Of a stretch of DNA of 64,000 nt, positions 44,133-50,153 are shown one piece after another. The translations under genes were made by a program, and so were the position numbers. The DNA is taken from positions 1 to 64,000 of the forward strand of contig DASSPH010000079.1 of the NCBI GenBank assembly GCA_035699745.1, read 5' to 3'. Position 1 is the first letter of the stretch. Each line of letters starts with the position of its first letter. The notes under the pieces are model-generated. The model did not search any database and was not told where the DNA came from. It saw only the letters and a list, made by a program, of their open reading frames with translations. The stretch is from Vicinamibacterales bacterium. GTDB lineage: Bacteria; Acidobacteriota; Vicinamibacteria; Vicinamibacterales; 2-12-FULL-66-21.

Positions 44133-45001
44133 AGGACCAGCCGCTCGCGTATCTGAACCGCGAGTTCCTCGAGAGTGATGACGCGCGGCCGCTGCGCATC
44201 CTTGCCGAATACCTCGAACCGCTCCGCCGCCTCAAAGAGCAGAACGTTCAGGACACGGTCGTGTTCTTCGGGTCGGCGCGCATCCACAGCCGCCTCTATG
44301 CGACGCGTGCGCTCGACCGCCTGCAGAAGCGCTCCGCACAGCGCACCGTCCGGCGGACCGCCGAACAGATGGCGCTGCTGAAGCGCACCCGCAAGGCGGT
44401 TGAATGGTCCCGCTACTACGAGGACGCGCGCGAGGTGGCCCACAAGCTGTCGAAGTGGAGTCTGTCGCTCGAGTCACCCCGCCACCGCTTCGTCGTGACC
44501 TCGGGCGGCGGCCCGGGCATCATGGAAGCGGCGAACCGCGGCGCGCACGAAGCCGGCGGCAAGAGCATCGGGTTCAACATTCGCCTGCCTTTCGAGCAGG
44601 GGGCGAACCGCTACATCACGCCCGGGCTGCATTTCGAGTTCCATTACTTCTTCATGCGGAAGTTCTGGTTCGCCTATCTTGCCAAGGCGCTGATCATCTT
44701 TCCGGGCGGGTTTGGCACGCTGGATGAAATGTTCGAGATCCTGACGCTGGCGCAGACCCAGAAGCTGTCGAAGCAGCTCGGCGTCTTCCTCTACGGACGC
44801 GAGTACTGGGAGGAGATTCTCGATTTGGCGCCGATGGAAGACTGGGGCGCAATCGGCCCGGCGGACCTGAACCTGCTGAAGTGGGTGGACACCCCCGAGG
44901 ACGCGTTCGCACAGCTGCGCGATCACCTCGTGGCGTTCCACCTCGTGCCGGAAACGGCGCAGGAGGAACAGGCGCCCGGCATCGCCAAGACCCGCGGATA
45001 G
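44129..45001 (+). CDS. TIGR00730/LOG-family nucleotide-binding protein
   Basis: A 290-residue Rossmann-type protein. The LOG motif is complete: VTSGGGPGIMEAANRGAHEA and, downstream, IIFPGGFGTLDEMFEILTLA (PGGxGTxxE). The family cleaves the N-glycosidic bond of cytokinin nucleotides or AMP-like compounds and includes bacterial phosphoribohydrolases. An N-terminal extension of about 60 residues and LPFEQGANRYITPGLHFEFH are as in the larger bacterial subgroup. The start is the ATG in the right arm of the inverted repeat. The next gene lies 18 bp downstream. Confidence 0.9.
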   Translation: MQDQPLAYLNREFLESDDARPLRILAEYLEPLRRLKEQNVQDTVVFFGSARIHSRLYATRALDRLQKRSAQRTVRRTAEQMALLKRTRKAVEWSRYYEDAREVAHKLSKWSLSLESPRHRFVVTSGGGPGIMEAANRGAHEAGGKSIGFNIRLPFEQGANRYITPGLHFEFHYFFMRKFWFAYLAKALIIFPGGFGTLDEMFEILTLAQTQKLSKQLGVFLYGREYWEEILDLAPMEDWGAIGPADLNLLKWVDTPEDAFAQLRDHLVAFHLVPETAQEEQAPGIAKTRG

Positions 45002-45019
45002 CAGAGTGGCGGAGGTTTC

Positions 45020-45499
45020 ATGCAACCGGACGAACGGCAGCAGCTCATCGCGCAATACAAGGACGGCTATCGGGTGGTGGCGGAGGCGCTGGTCAAGGCG
45101 ACGCCGGAGCAGCTCGATGCCGCGCCGGGGCCGGGGAAGTGGACGGCGCGGCAGATCGTGCATCACCTCGCCGACAGCGAGATGACCGCGGCGGTCCGGT
45201 TCCGGCTGCTCGTCGCCGAAGACCGCCCGTCGATCAAGGGCTACGACCAGGACCGGTTCGCCGATCGGCTGCATTACGAGCGGCCGCACGAAGCGTCGCT
45301 CGAGCTGTTCCGCGCCGCCCGCGCCTCGACGGCCGAGCTGATGGGATGCCTGACGGAGTCGGACTGGCTGCGCGAAGGCACGCACAGCGAGGTGGGACGC
45401 TTCGGGCTGGATACGTGGCTGCGCATCTACGGACCGCACGCCCATAAACACGCGGAGCAGATCAGGGTGGCGCTGCGCGCCGCCAAACAGACCCGGTGA
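45020..45499 (+). CDS. DinB-family protein
   Basis: 159 residues with the four-helix DinB/YfiT fold: KWTARQIVHHLADSEMTAAV (first metal His), RLLVAEDRPSIKGYDQDRFA and the C-terminal YGPHAHKHAEQIRVALRAAK with two more His. The three-His site usually binds a divalent metal; many members are thiol transferases or hydrolases with unknown substrate. Strong spacing from the preceding gene (18 bp) and a GGAGG site at 45010 before the ATG suggest one operon with the LOG-type gene. Confidence 0.9.
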   Translation: MQPDERQQLIAQYKDGYRVVAEALVKATPEQLDAAPGPGKWTARQIVHHLADSEMTAAVRFRLLVAEDRPSIKGYDQDRFADRLHYERPHEASLELFRAARASTAELMGCLTESDWLREGTHSEVGRFGLDTWLRIYGPHAHKHAEQIRVALRAAKQTR

Positions 45500-45517
45500 C
45501 CGGCCGCGGTCCCCGGT

Positions 45518-46690
45518 TCAGCGGTAGAGCAGAAACGGCTCGCGCAGCGTGCGGAACGCGTCTTCGTCGCGGTCCCACTCTTCCATGATCGACGCCGGCG
45601 TCTCGCCGGCATCGATGCCGCGCCGCAGCCGGTCGGATCCGTAGAGGATGTCGATCGGCGGCTTCACGTACTCGTATTCGTAGGGCGGGTCCCGCCACAA
45701 CTGTTCCGCCGGCGCCTCGCGCTTGAACTCGTCGAGCATCTCGACGGCCGTCCGCATCGGCGCAAAGGCGGCGCGGTCCGTCACGTGGATCTGGCAGCCG
45801 CCGCACAACGTCTGCGCGTGCTTGTGATGCGTCGGCTCGAAGAACACGGCGCGGAAGCGAGCCCCGGGGATGCCGCGCGCGTTCATCGCCGCCGCGAACC
45901 GCTCGCCGTCGATCCACGGCGCGCCGGCGAACTCGAACGGGCGGTTCGTGCCGCGCCCCTCCGACAGCAGCGTTCCCTCGAGCAGGACCGCTCCCGGGTA
46001 GACGACCGCCGTCTCGAGGGTCGGGATGTTCGGCGAGGGCAGCACCCAGGGCACGCCGGTCTCGTCGAAGTACATCGAGCGCCGCCAGCCCTCCATCGGG
46101 ACGACGTCCAGCGCCGCGTTCAGCGCGAAGTGCTGGTTGAACAGGCGCGCCGCCTCGCCGATGGTGAGGCCGTGGCGCATCGGAACAGGGAACTGTCCGA
46201 CGAACGACACGTAGGCGGGATCGAGCGTCGCCCCTTCGATGGTCTCGCCGTCGATCGGGTTCGGCCGGTCGCACACGACCACACGGACCCCGTGCGTCCT
46301 CGCCGCGCGCAGGCAGTTCGCCATCGTGTAGATGTAGGTGTAGATCCGCGTGCCCACGTCCTGCAGATCGATCACCAGCACGTCCACGTCGGCGAGCATG
46401 GCGGCGGTGGGCTCGCGGGTCTCGCTGTAGAGCGAGTGCACCGGGATCCGCCGCTTCACGTCCCGCGCGTGCGGCGTCTCGATCATGTTCTCCTGCAGGT
46501 CGGAGCGGATGCCGTGCTGCGGCCCGAAGAGCGCCGTCAGCGTGCAGCCGCCGGAGACCAGACGATCCGCCGCGTGCACCAGCGCGCGATCCACCGACGC
46601 GGGATTGCAGACGAGGCCGATGCGCCGGCCCTCGATCAGCGTGCGATCGGGGCCCTCGAGCAGACGTTCGAGACCGAGCCGGACGGACAT
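45518..46690 (-). CDS. Exo-beta-N-acetylmuramidase NamZ-type (DUF1343)
   Basis: A 390-residue DUF1343 protein. Family landmarks: RRIGLVCNPASVDRALVHAA, LTALFGPQHGIRSDLQENM, DVLVIDLQDVGTRIYTYIYT and VCDRPNPIDGETIEG, EGRGTNRPFEFAGAPWID. NamZ in Bacillus releases MurNAc from cell-wall oligosaccharides; here no signal peptide is visible, so recycling in the cytoplasm is more likely. A perfect TATAAT lies 6 nt before the ATG but overlaps the upstream stop codon. The gene follows a hypothetical gene by 7 nt. Confidence 0.92.
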   Translation of the reverse strand: MSVRLGLERLLEGPDRTLIEGRRIGLVCNPASVDRALVHAADRLVSGGCTLTALFGPQHGIRSDLQENMIETPHARDVKRRIPVHSLYSETREPTAAMLADVDVLVIDLQDVGTRIYTYIYTMANCLRAARTHGVRVVVCDRPNPIDGETIEGATLDPAYVSFVGQFPVPMRHGLTIGEAARLFNQHFALNAALDVVPMEGWRRSMYFDETGVPWVLPSPNIPTLETAVVYPGAVLLEGTLLSEGRGTNRPFEFAGAPWIDGERFAAAMNARGIPGARFRAVFFEPTHHKHAQTLCGGCQIHVTDRAAFAPMRTAVEMLDEFKREAPAEQLWRDPPYEYEYVKPPIDILYGSDRLRRGIDAGETPASIMEEWDRDEDAFRTLREPFLLYR

Positions 46691-46696
46691 CAGCGG

Positions 46697-46702
46697 ATTA
46701 TA
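46697..46702 (-). promoter_or_regulatory. TATAAT 6 nt before the NamZ-type gene
   Basis: A perfect minus-strand TATAAT at 46702-46697, 6 nt from ATG 46690, would give a leaderless message. It includes the TAA stop of the upstream gene, and no -35 is obvious, so it may be coincidental. Confidence 0.35.
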
Positions 46703-47255
46703 GCCGTGCCCCTCGCGCCTGCCGTACGAGGAAGCGCGCGATCGCCGCGCCGCAGAGCGCCTCCGCGTACGAGTTGCAGCGGAACCGCTGGCCGTCGCCG
46801 TCGCCGCGCGACGTGACGATGATCACGTCGCGCCCGGTCTGCACGACCTCCCGCACGCCGTGCCAGGGCAGCGCCGGCGTCCGCGCCCCGCCGGCGAACA
46901 CCGCCCGCGCCGACGTCAGCAGCAGCCGCCCCGTGGGCTGCGCCGGATCGTCGGGCAATGAGACCGGCGCGCTGAAGTGACAGCGATCGGCGCCGACGAC
47001 GCGGTGTGTGGTGTCGACGATGGGCAGGCGCGCGGCGCTCAGGTCGCGCTCGACGTCGAGCAGCTGGCGCAGCCCGTCGAGCATCTCCTCTTCCATCTCG
47101 ACGTCCTCTGCGATTGGCGGCTGACGGCGGAGCGCCGCCGCCAGCGGCGCGAGCGCGCCGGCGTCGAGAGAGGCGACCGCCCGCGCCCACTCGTCACGCC
47201 ACGCCCGCCGATCGCCATTCCCGGAGTTGCCTCGCAGCCAGCCGAAGAGACCCAT
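46698..47255 (-). CDS. Hypothetical protein with PH-like C-terminal domain
   Basis: A protein of about 185 residues; ATG 47255 is preferred to 47264. An N-terminal helical part (DEWARAVASLDAGALAPLAA, EMEEEMLDGLRQLLDVERDL) is followed by a beta-rich part: TGRLLLTSARAVFAGGARTP and LPWHGVREVVQTGRDVIIVT, a pattern of GRAM/PH-like domains where a vesicle or regulator may bind. Soluble, no signal peptide. It probably shares a transcript with the NamZ-type gene 7 nt downstream. Divergent from the parA gene. No family known. Confidence 0.6.
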   Translation of the reverse strand: MGLFGWLRGNSGNGDRRAWRDEWARAVASLDAGALAPLAAALRRQPPIAEDVEMEEEMLDGLRQLLDVERDLSAARLPIVDTTHRVVGADRCHFSAPVSLPDDPAQPTGRLLLTSARAVFAGGARTPALPWHGVREVVQTGRDVIIVTSRGDGDGQRFRCNSYAEALCGAAIARFLVRQARGARL

Positions 47256-47415
47256 GCACCGCAATTCCCCTGTCGCGATTCGCGACTGCCCGCAGCCTGT
47301 TCAGTCAGGTGTTCAAACGTAACCAAATCCGCGCCTCGCGGGGACGTGGCTGGCGCCCGCATTGCACAACCGCCCGCGTGGCACGCGCGCGCGGCACCTG
47401 GCATTTGTGGATAGA

Positions 47416-48207
47416 ATGCCGGAAAGATCTCCCGTGGTCATCGCCGTTCTGAACAGCAAGGGAGGCGTCGGAAAGTCCACGATCGCCGTCAACCTCGCCG
47501 CCGCGCTCGCCACCGCACGCCGCCGCGTGCTGCTCGTCGATCTCGACAGCCAGGCCTCGTCCTCGCTGTGGCTCGGCGTGCCGCGCCGGCATCTGACGCC
47601 GTCGGTTGCCTCGTGCCTGCTGGACAAGTATCCCATCCCCAAGGCGATCCGTCACACCAGCACCGCCAACCTCGATCTTCTGCCAGGGTCGATCGAGCTG
47701 GCCAATGTCGACGTGTCGCTGTGCAACGTCCGCGGCCGCGAACTGGCGCTGCGCCGCGCGCTGGCGGCGCTCGACGGCGACTACGACCTCGTCGTGCTCG
47801 ATTGCCCGCCCGGCTTTTCGCTGCTGGCAATCAACGCGATCTTCGCCGCGGAGACGATCGTGGTGCCGGTGTCGGCGGAGGCGCTGGCGCTGGATGCGCT
47901 CGAGCTGCTGCTCGGCTCGATCGAGCGGGTGCGCGCGCGCATGGGCGCCAGGGCGCGCGTGCTCGGATTCATCGTGAACGGGATCGACACGCAGCGGAAG
48001 CCGAGCCGCGAGCTGGCGGAGCGGCTTCGCGCCGAATTCCGCGATCGCGTGTTCCACACCGAGCTGCCGTGGGCGGCGGCGCTGAACGATGCCCCGGCCC
48101 GGCGTCAGACGATCTTCGAGGCCGCCCCCAAATCCGCCGCCGCCGATGCGTTCCGGCGGCTGGCCGGCGAGCTGCTGCAGCGGCTCCCGGCGCCGGTGCG
48201 GGGGTGA
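47416..48207 (+). CDS. parA: ParA-family partition ATPase
   Basis: A 263-residue deviant-Walker ATPase: VIAVLNSKGGVGKSTIAVNL (residues 8-27), VLLVDLDSQASSSLWLGV, and DYDLVVLDCPPGFSLLAINA. It lacks an N-terminal helix-turn-helix, so it belongs to the small ParA type used by plasmids and by orphan chromosomal loci. Such ParA proteins act with a site-specific ParB or ribbon-helix-helix partner to move DNA or large assemblies. A ribbon-helix-helix gene follows 180 bp downstream. No SD is seen before the ATG; leaderless start possible. Confidence 0.92.
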   Translation: MPERSPVVIAVLNSKGGVGKSTIAVNLAAALATARRRVLLVDLDSQASSSLWLGVPRRHLTPSVASCLLDKYPIPKAIRHTSTANLDLLPGSIELANVDVSLCNVRGRELALRRALAALDGDYDLVVLDCPPGFSLLAINAIFAAETIVVPVSAEALALDALELLLGSIERVRARMGARARVLGFIVNGIDTQRKPSRELAERLRAEFRDRVFHTELPWAAALNDAPARRQTIFEAAPKSAAADAFRRLAGELLQRLPAPVRG

Positions 48208-48386
48208 CGCGCCGCGCCGCCGTGCCATTAGGGGCGGAATAATTACCGCATTGCTCTTGCCCGTAAAGTTGAGCTTGAAGTAAGTGCCGTTTTTCGTGTT
48301 GAATACGGGCCGACCCAGCAGCATCTCGTTACGGGATTTAAGGGCGGCAGCAATGCCGGACCGGGCGGGCGGAATCCGGGGGAACC
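48208..48386. other. AT-richer gap between parA and the RHH gene
   Basis: 179 bp, visibly lower in GC than the neighbours near 48230-48340. On the minus strand, 48219-48324 reads VFNTKNGTYFKLNFTGKSNA-type codons (start ATG 48324), unlike the flanking shadow frames. It may be a gene remnant or a centromere-like parS site. A GGGGGA ribosome site precedes the RHH ATG. Confidence 0.4.
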
Positions 48387-48743
48387 ATGGTGCGTGCGCG
48401 CAAGGGAAACGGCGGGAAGAGCAGTCAGGATATTTTCACGCCGACGCGTCCCAGCGCGCGTCCAGCGCACGGACGCCGGCCCGGACGCCCTCCAGTGCAC
48501 GAAGAAGCCTGGACGAAGGTCACGGTGGTCCTCTTCAACCGGCAGATCGTGTTCCTCGATCGGCTGGCGGCGAACATCCGCGCGCAGAGCGGCGCGGCGA
48601 TCAGCCGCGCGCAATTGATCCGCGCGCTGCTCGACGCGGTGGCCGACGCCGACGTCGATCTCACCGCGGCCATGTCCGAGGCGGATCTCAAGGCCACGCT
48701 GCTGACGCGGCTCGGCCGGTATCGCCTCGGCGGTGACCACTAG
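48387..48743 (+). CDS. Ribbon-helix-helix DNA-binding protein, probable ParA partner
   Basis: 118 residues. A basic disordered N-terminus (about 38 residues, RARKGNGGKSSQDIFTPTRP) precedes a ribbon-helix-helix: the strand KVTVVLFNRQIVFLDRLAAN and helices with AISRAQLIRALLDAVADADV. This is the arrangement of ParG/omega-type centromere-binding proteins encoded next to small ParA. A GGGGGA Shine-Dalgarno is 3-8 nt upstream. The stop overlaps the kinase gene by 11 bp. It should bind DNA as a dimer, possibly autoregulating and recruiting ParA. Confidence 0.72.
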   Translation: MVRARKGNGGKSSQDIFTPTRPSARPAHGRRPGRPPVHEEAWTKVTVVLFNRQIVFLDRLAANIRAQSGAAISRAQLIRALLDAVADADVDLTAAMSEADLKATLLTRLGRYRLGGDH

Positions 48744-49179
48744 TCCGGACCCGCCGGCGGGCGCGACGGAATGCGTCATCCTCGTCGGGCTCCCCGGCGC
48801 CGGCAAGTCGACCTTCGCGCGCGCGCGATTTCCCGGGCACGTCTACATCAGCAAGGACGCCTTTCCGCCGGGCGCGCGTGACAAGCAGGCGCGCCAGGAT
48901 GCGGCGCTCCGCGCGGCGTTCTCCGCCGGCCGCCCGGCGCTCGTGGACAACACGAACGTGACGCCTGCCGATCGCGCGGCGATCATCGCCATCGCCCGCG
49001 AGTACGGCGCGCGCGTCATCGGCTATTACCTCGAGGTGACGCCGCGCGATGCCGTCGCGCGCAACGAGCGGAGGGAGGGGCGTGCGAAAGTGCCGAAGGT
49101 GGCGATCTTCGCCAGCGCCAAGCGCCTGGTGGCGCCGTCGCTCGCCGAAGGGTTCGACGAGCTGCACACGATCCGCTAG
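48733..49179 (+). CDS. Small P-loop kinase (polynucleotide-kinase/zeta-like)
   Basis: A 148-residue kinase. The Walker A motif is VILVGLPGAGKSTFARARF (residues 16-34), then HVYISKDAFPPGARDKQARQ, and RPALVDNTNVTPADRAAIIA with the conserved DNTN found in PNK-like, phosphotransferase and zeta-toxin kinases. YYLEVTPRDAVARNERR contains the lid arginines. Substrate unknown. It overlaps the RHH gene and the convergent zinc-ribbon gene by 4 bp, so the three-gene parA-RHH-kinase unit is tight. Confidence 0.8.
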   Translation: MTTSPDPPAGATECVILVGLPGAGKSTFARARFPGHVYISKDAFPPGARDKQARQDAALRAAFSAGRPALVDNTNVTPADRAAIIAIAREYGARVIGYYLEVTPRDAVARNERREGRAKVPKVAIFASAKRLVAPSLAEGFDELHTIR

Positions 49180-49379
49180 CGCGGACCGCCGTCGCCGGCG
49201 CGCTTGCGCGGTCGCGCGACCGGGCGCGGGAAATCGACGATCTTCGCCTGCCGCTTCGGACGGGCGACGAGCCAGCTGCGCTCGCACGCCTCGCACTCGT
49301 ATTCGTGGAGGCCATGGATCGGAAGCCGCGCGCGGATCCGGTTCGACTGGCAGAACGGGCAGGCGGTCATGCCGGGCAT
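49176..49379 (-). CDS. Small zinc-ribbon protein
   Basis: 67 residues: MPGMTACPFCQSNRIRARLP then IHGLHEYECEACERSWLVAR and a basic tail. The two knuckles CPFC and CEAC (16 residues apart) form a zinc ribbon as in many nucleic-acid-binding small proteins. The ATG at 49379 is chosen; MTACPFC at 49370 is an alternative. Convergent overlap of 4 bp with the kinase gene; divergent from the MerB-like gene with 81 bp between them. Confidence 0.72.
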   Translation of the reverse strand: MPGMTACPFCQSNRIRARLPIHGLHEYECEACERSWLVARPKRQAKIVDFPRPVARPRKRAGDGGPR

Positions 49380-49439
49380 AGGCGCTCCAGGTCCCCTCCA
49401 GTCTTGGCGGCGGACCGGCCCGAACGCAAGCTCAGCCTT

Positions 49440-49448
49440 TGCTAGAAT
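49440..49448 (+). promoter_or_regulatory. Extended -10 promoter of the MerB-like gene
   Basis: TGCTAGAAT at 49440-49448 fits an extended -10 (TGnTATAAT with one mismatch). It ends 12 nt before ATG 49461, implying a leader of only about 6 nt. No clear -35 is needed with an extended -10. Confidence 0.5.
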
Positions 49449-49460
49449 TCCGGCCGGCCC

Positions 49461-50129
49461 ATGACCGCCCTGATCCGGGACGTCCGCCTCTATATCTACA
49501 ACCAGCTGATCGAGACCTCCGCCGCGCCGTCGACGGCGGATACCGCGGCCGCGCTGGCGCGCCCCGAGGCGGAGATCACCGCCGCGTATCGCGAGCTGGC
49601 CGACGCGAAGGTCCTCGTCCTCCGCCCCGGATCGCACACCGTGTGGATGGCGATGCCGTTCTCGAACATGCAGACGGCGTTCACGGTCATCGCCGGCGGC
49701 CGCGCCTACTACGCCAATTGCGCCTGGGACGCGTTCGGCGTGCCGGCAATGCTCGGCATCGACGCGCGCATCTTCACCACCTGCCCGGACTGCGGCGGCG
49801 TGCTCGAGCGCAAGATTGCGAACGGCGCGGTGACGGAAACGCGCGGCGTCGTCCATTTTGCGCTGCCGCCGTGGCGCTGGTGGGACGACGTCGGCTACAC
49901 GTGAGCGACGATTCTGCTCTTCAGTTCCGAAGAGCACCTCGACGCCTGGCTGGTGAAACGGCGGCTGCCGCGCGGCGCGGTTCTCACGCTGGAGCAGACC
50001 TGGGCGCTCGCCCGGGCGTGGTACGCGGATCGAATGCACCCGGACTGGCGCCGCCGCACGCCGCAGGACGCCACCGACGCGTTCGCGTCCGTCGGGCTCA
50101 CCGGCGAGTTCTGGACGATGACGCCGTGA
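49461..50129 (+). CDS. MerB-like (organomercurial lyase family) probable selenoprotein, UGA-Sec at 49902-49904
   Basis: Reading 222 residues with one in-frame TGA decoded as selenocysteine. MerB landmarks appear in order: N-terminal helical domain; NCAWDAFGVPAMLG with Cys87 and Asp90 (MerB Cys96/Asp99); FTTCPDCGG; then WWDDVGYT and the TGA at residue 148, followed by ATILLFSSEEHLDAW. In MerB of plasmid R831b the same position is catalytic Cys159, 63 residues after Cys96 (here 61), and 15 residues before a Trp in both. Downstream codons have high GC3 and end in the MerB C-terminal helices. A SECIS-like hairpin follows the TGA. Stopping at 49904 would delete a third of the family domain. An ordinary nonsense mutation or base error is the alternative. 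Substrate (mercury or otherwise) is not proven. Confidence 0.8.
49915..49936 (+). promoter_or_regulatory. Bacterial SECIS-like hairpin downstream of in-frame UGA
   Basis: TGCTCTTC (49915-49922) pairs perfectly with GAAGAGCA (49929-49936) around a six-base loop AGTTCC (49923-49928). The loop has G in its second position followed by T, and starts 18 nt after the TGA. Bacterial SECIS elements, as described from fdhF onward, have a short stem, a small loop with an exposed GU and a UGA-to-loop distance of about 16-37 nt. SelB binding is inferred. Confidence 0.75.
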
Positions 50130-50153
50130 CGTCCTGATCGCCGGCCAGTCCGG

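Noticed and set aside
47412-47417. TAGAAT before parA as a -10 promoter
   Set aside because: It overlaps the ATG itself (47416), so it cannot place transcription upstream of the start.
49461-49904. A normal 147-residue MerB-like protein that ends at the first TGA
   Set aside because: It would lack the second catalytic residue and the entire C-terminal third of the family domain, while the frame beyond the TGA is coding-like, in frame and collinear with MerB.
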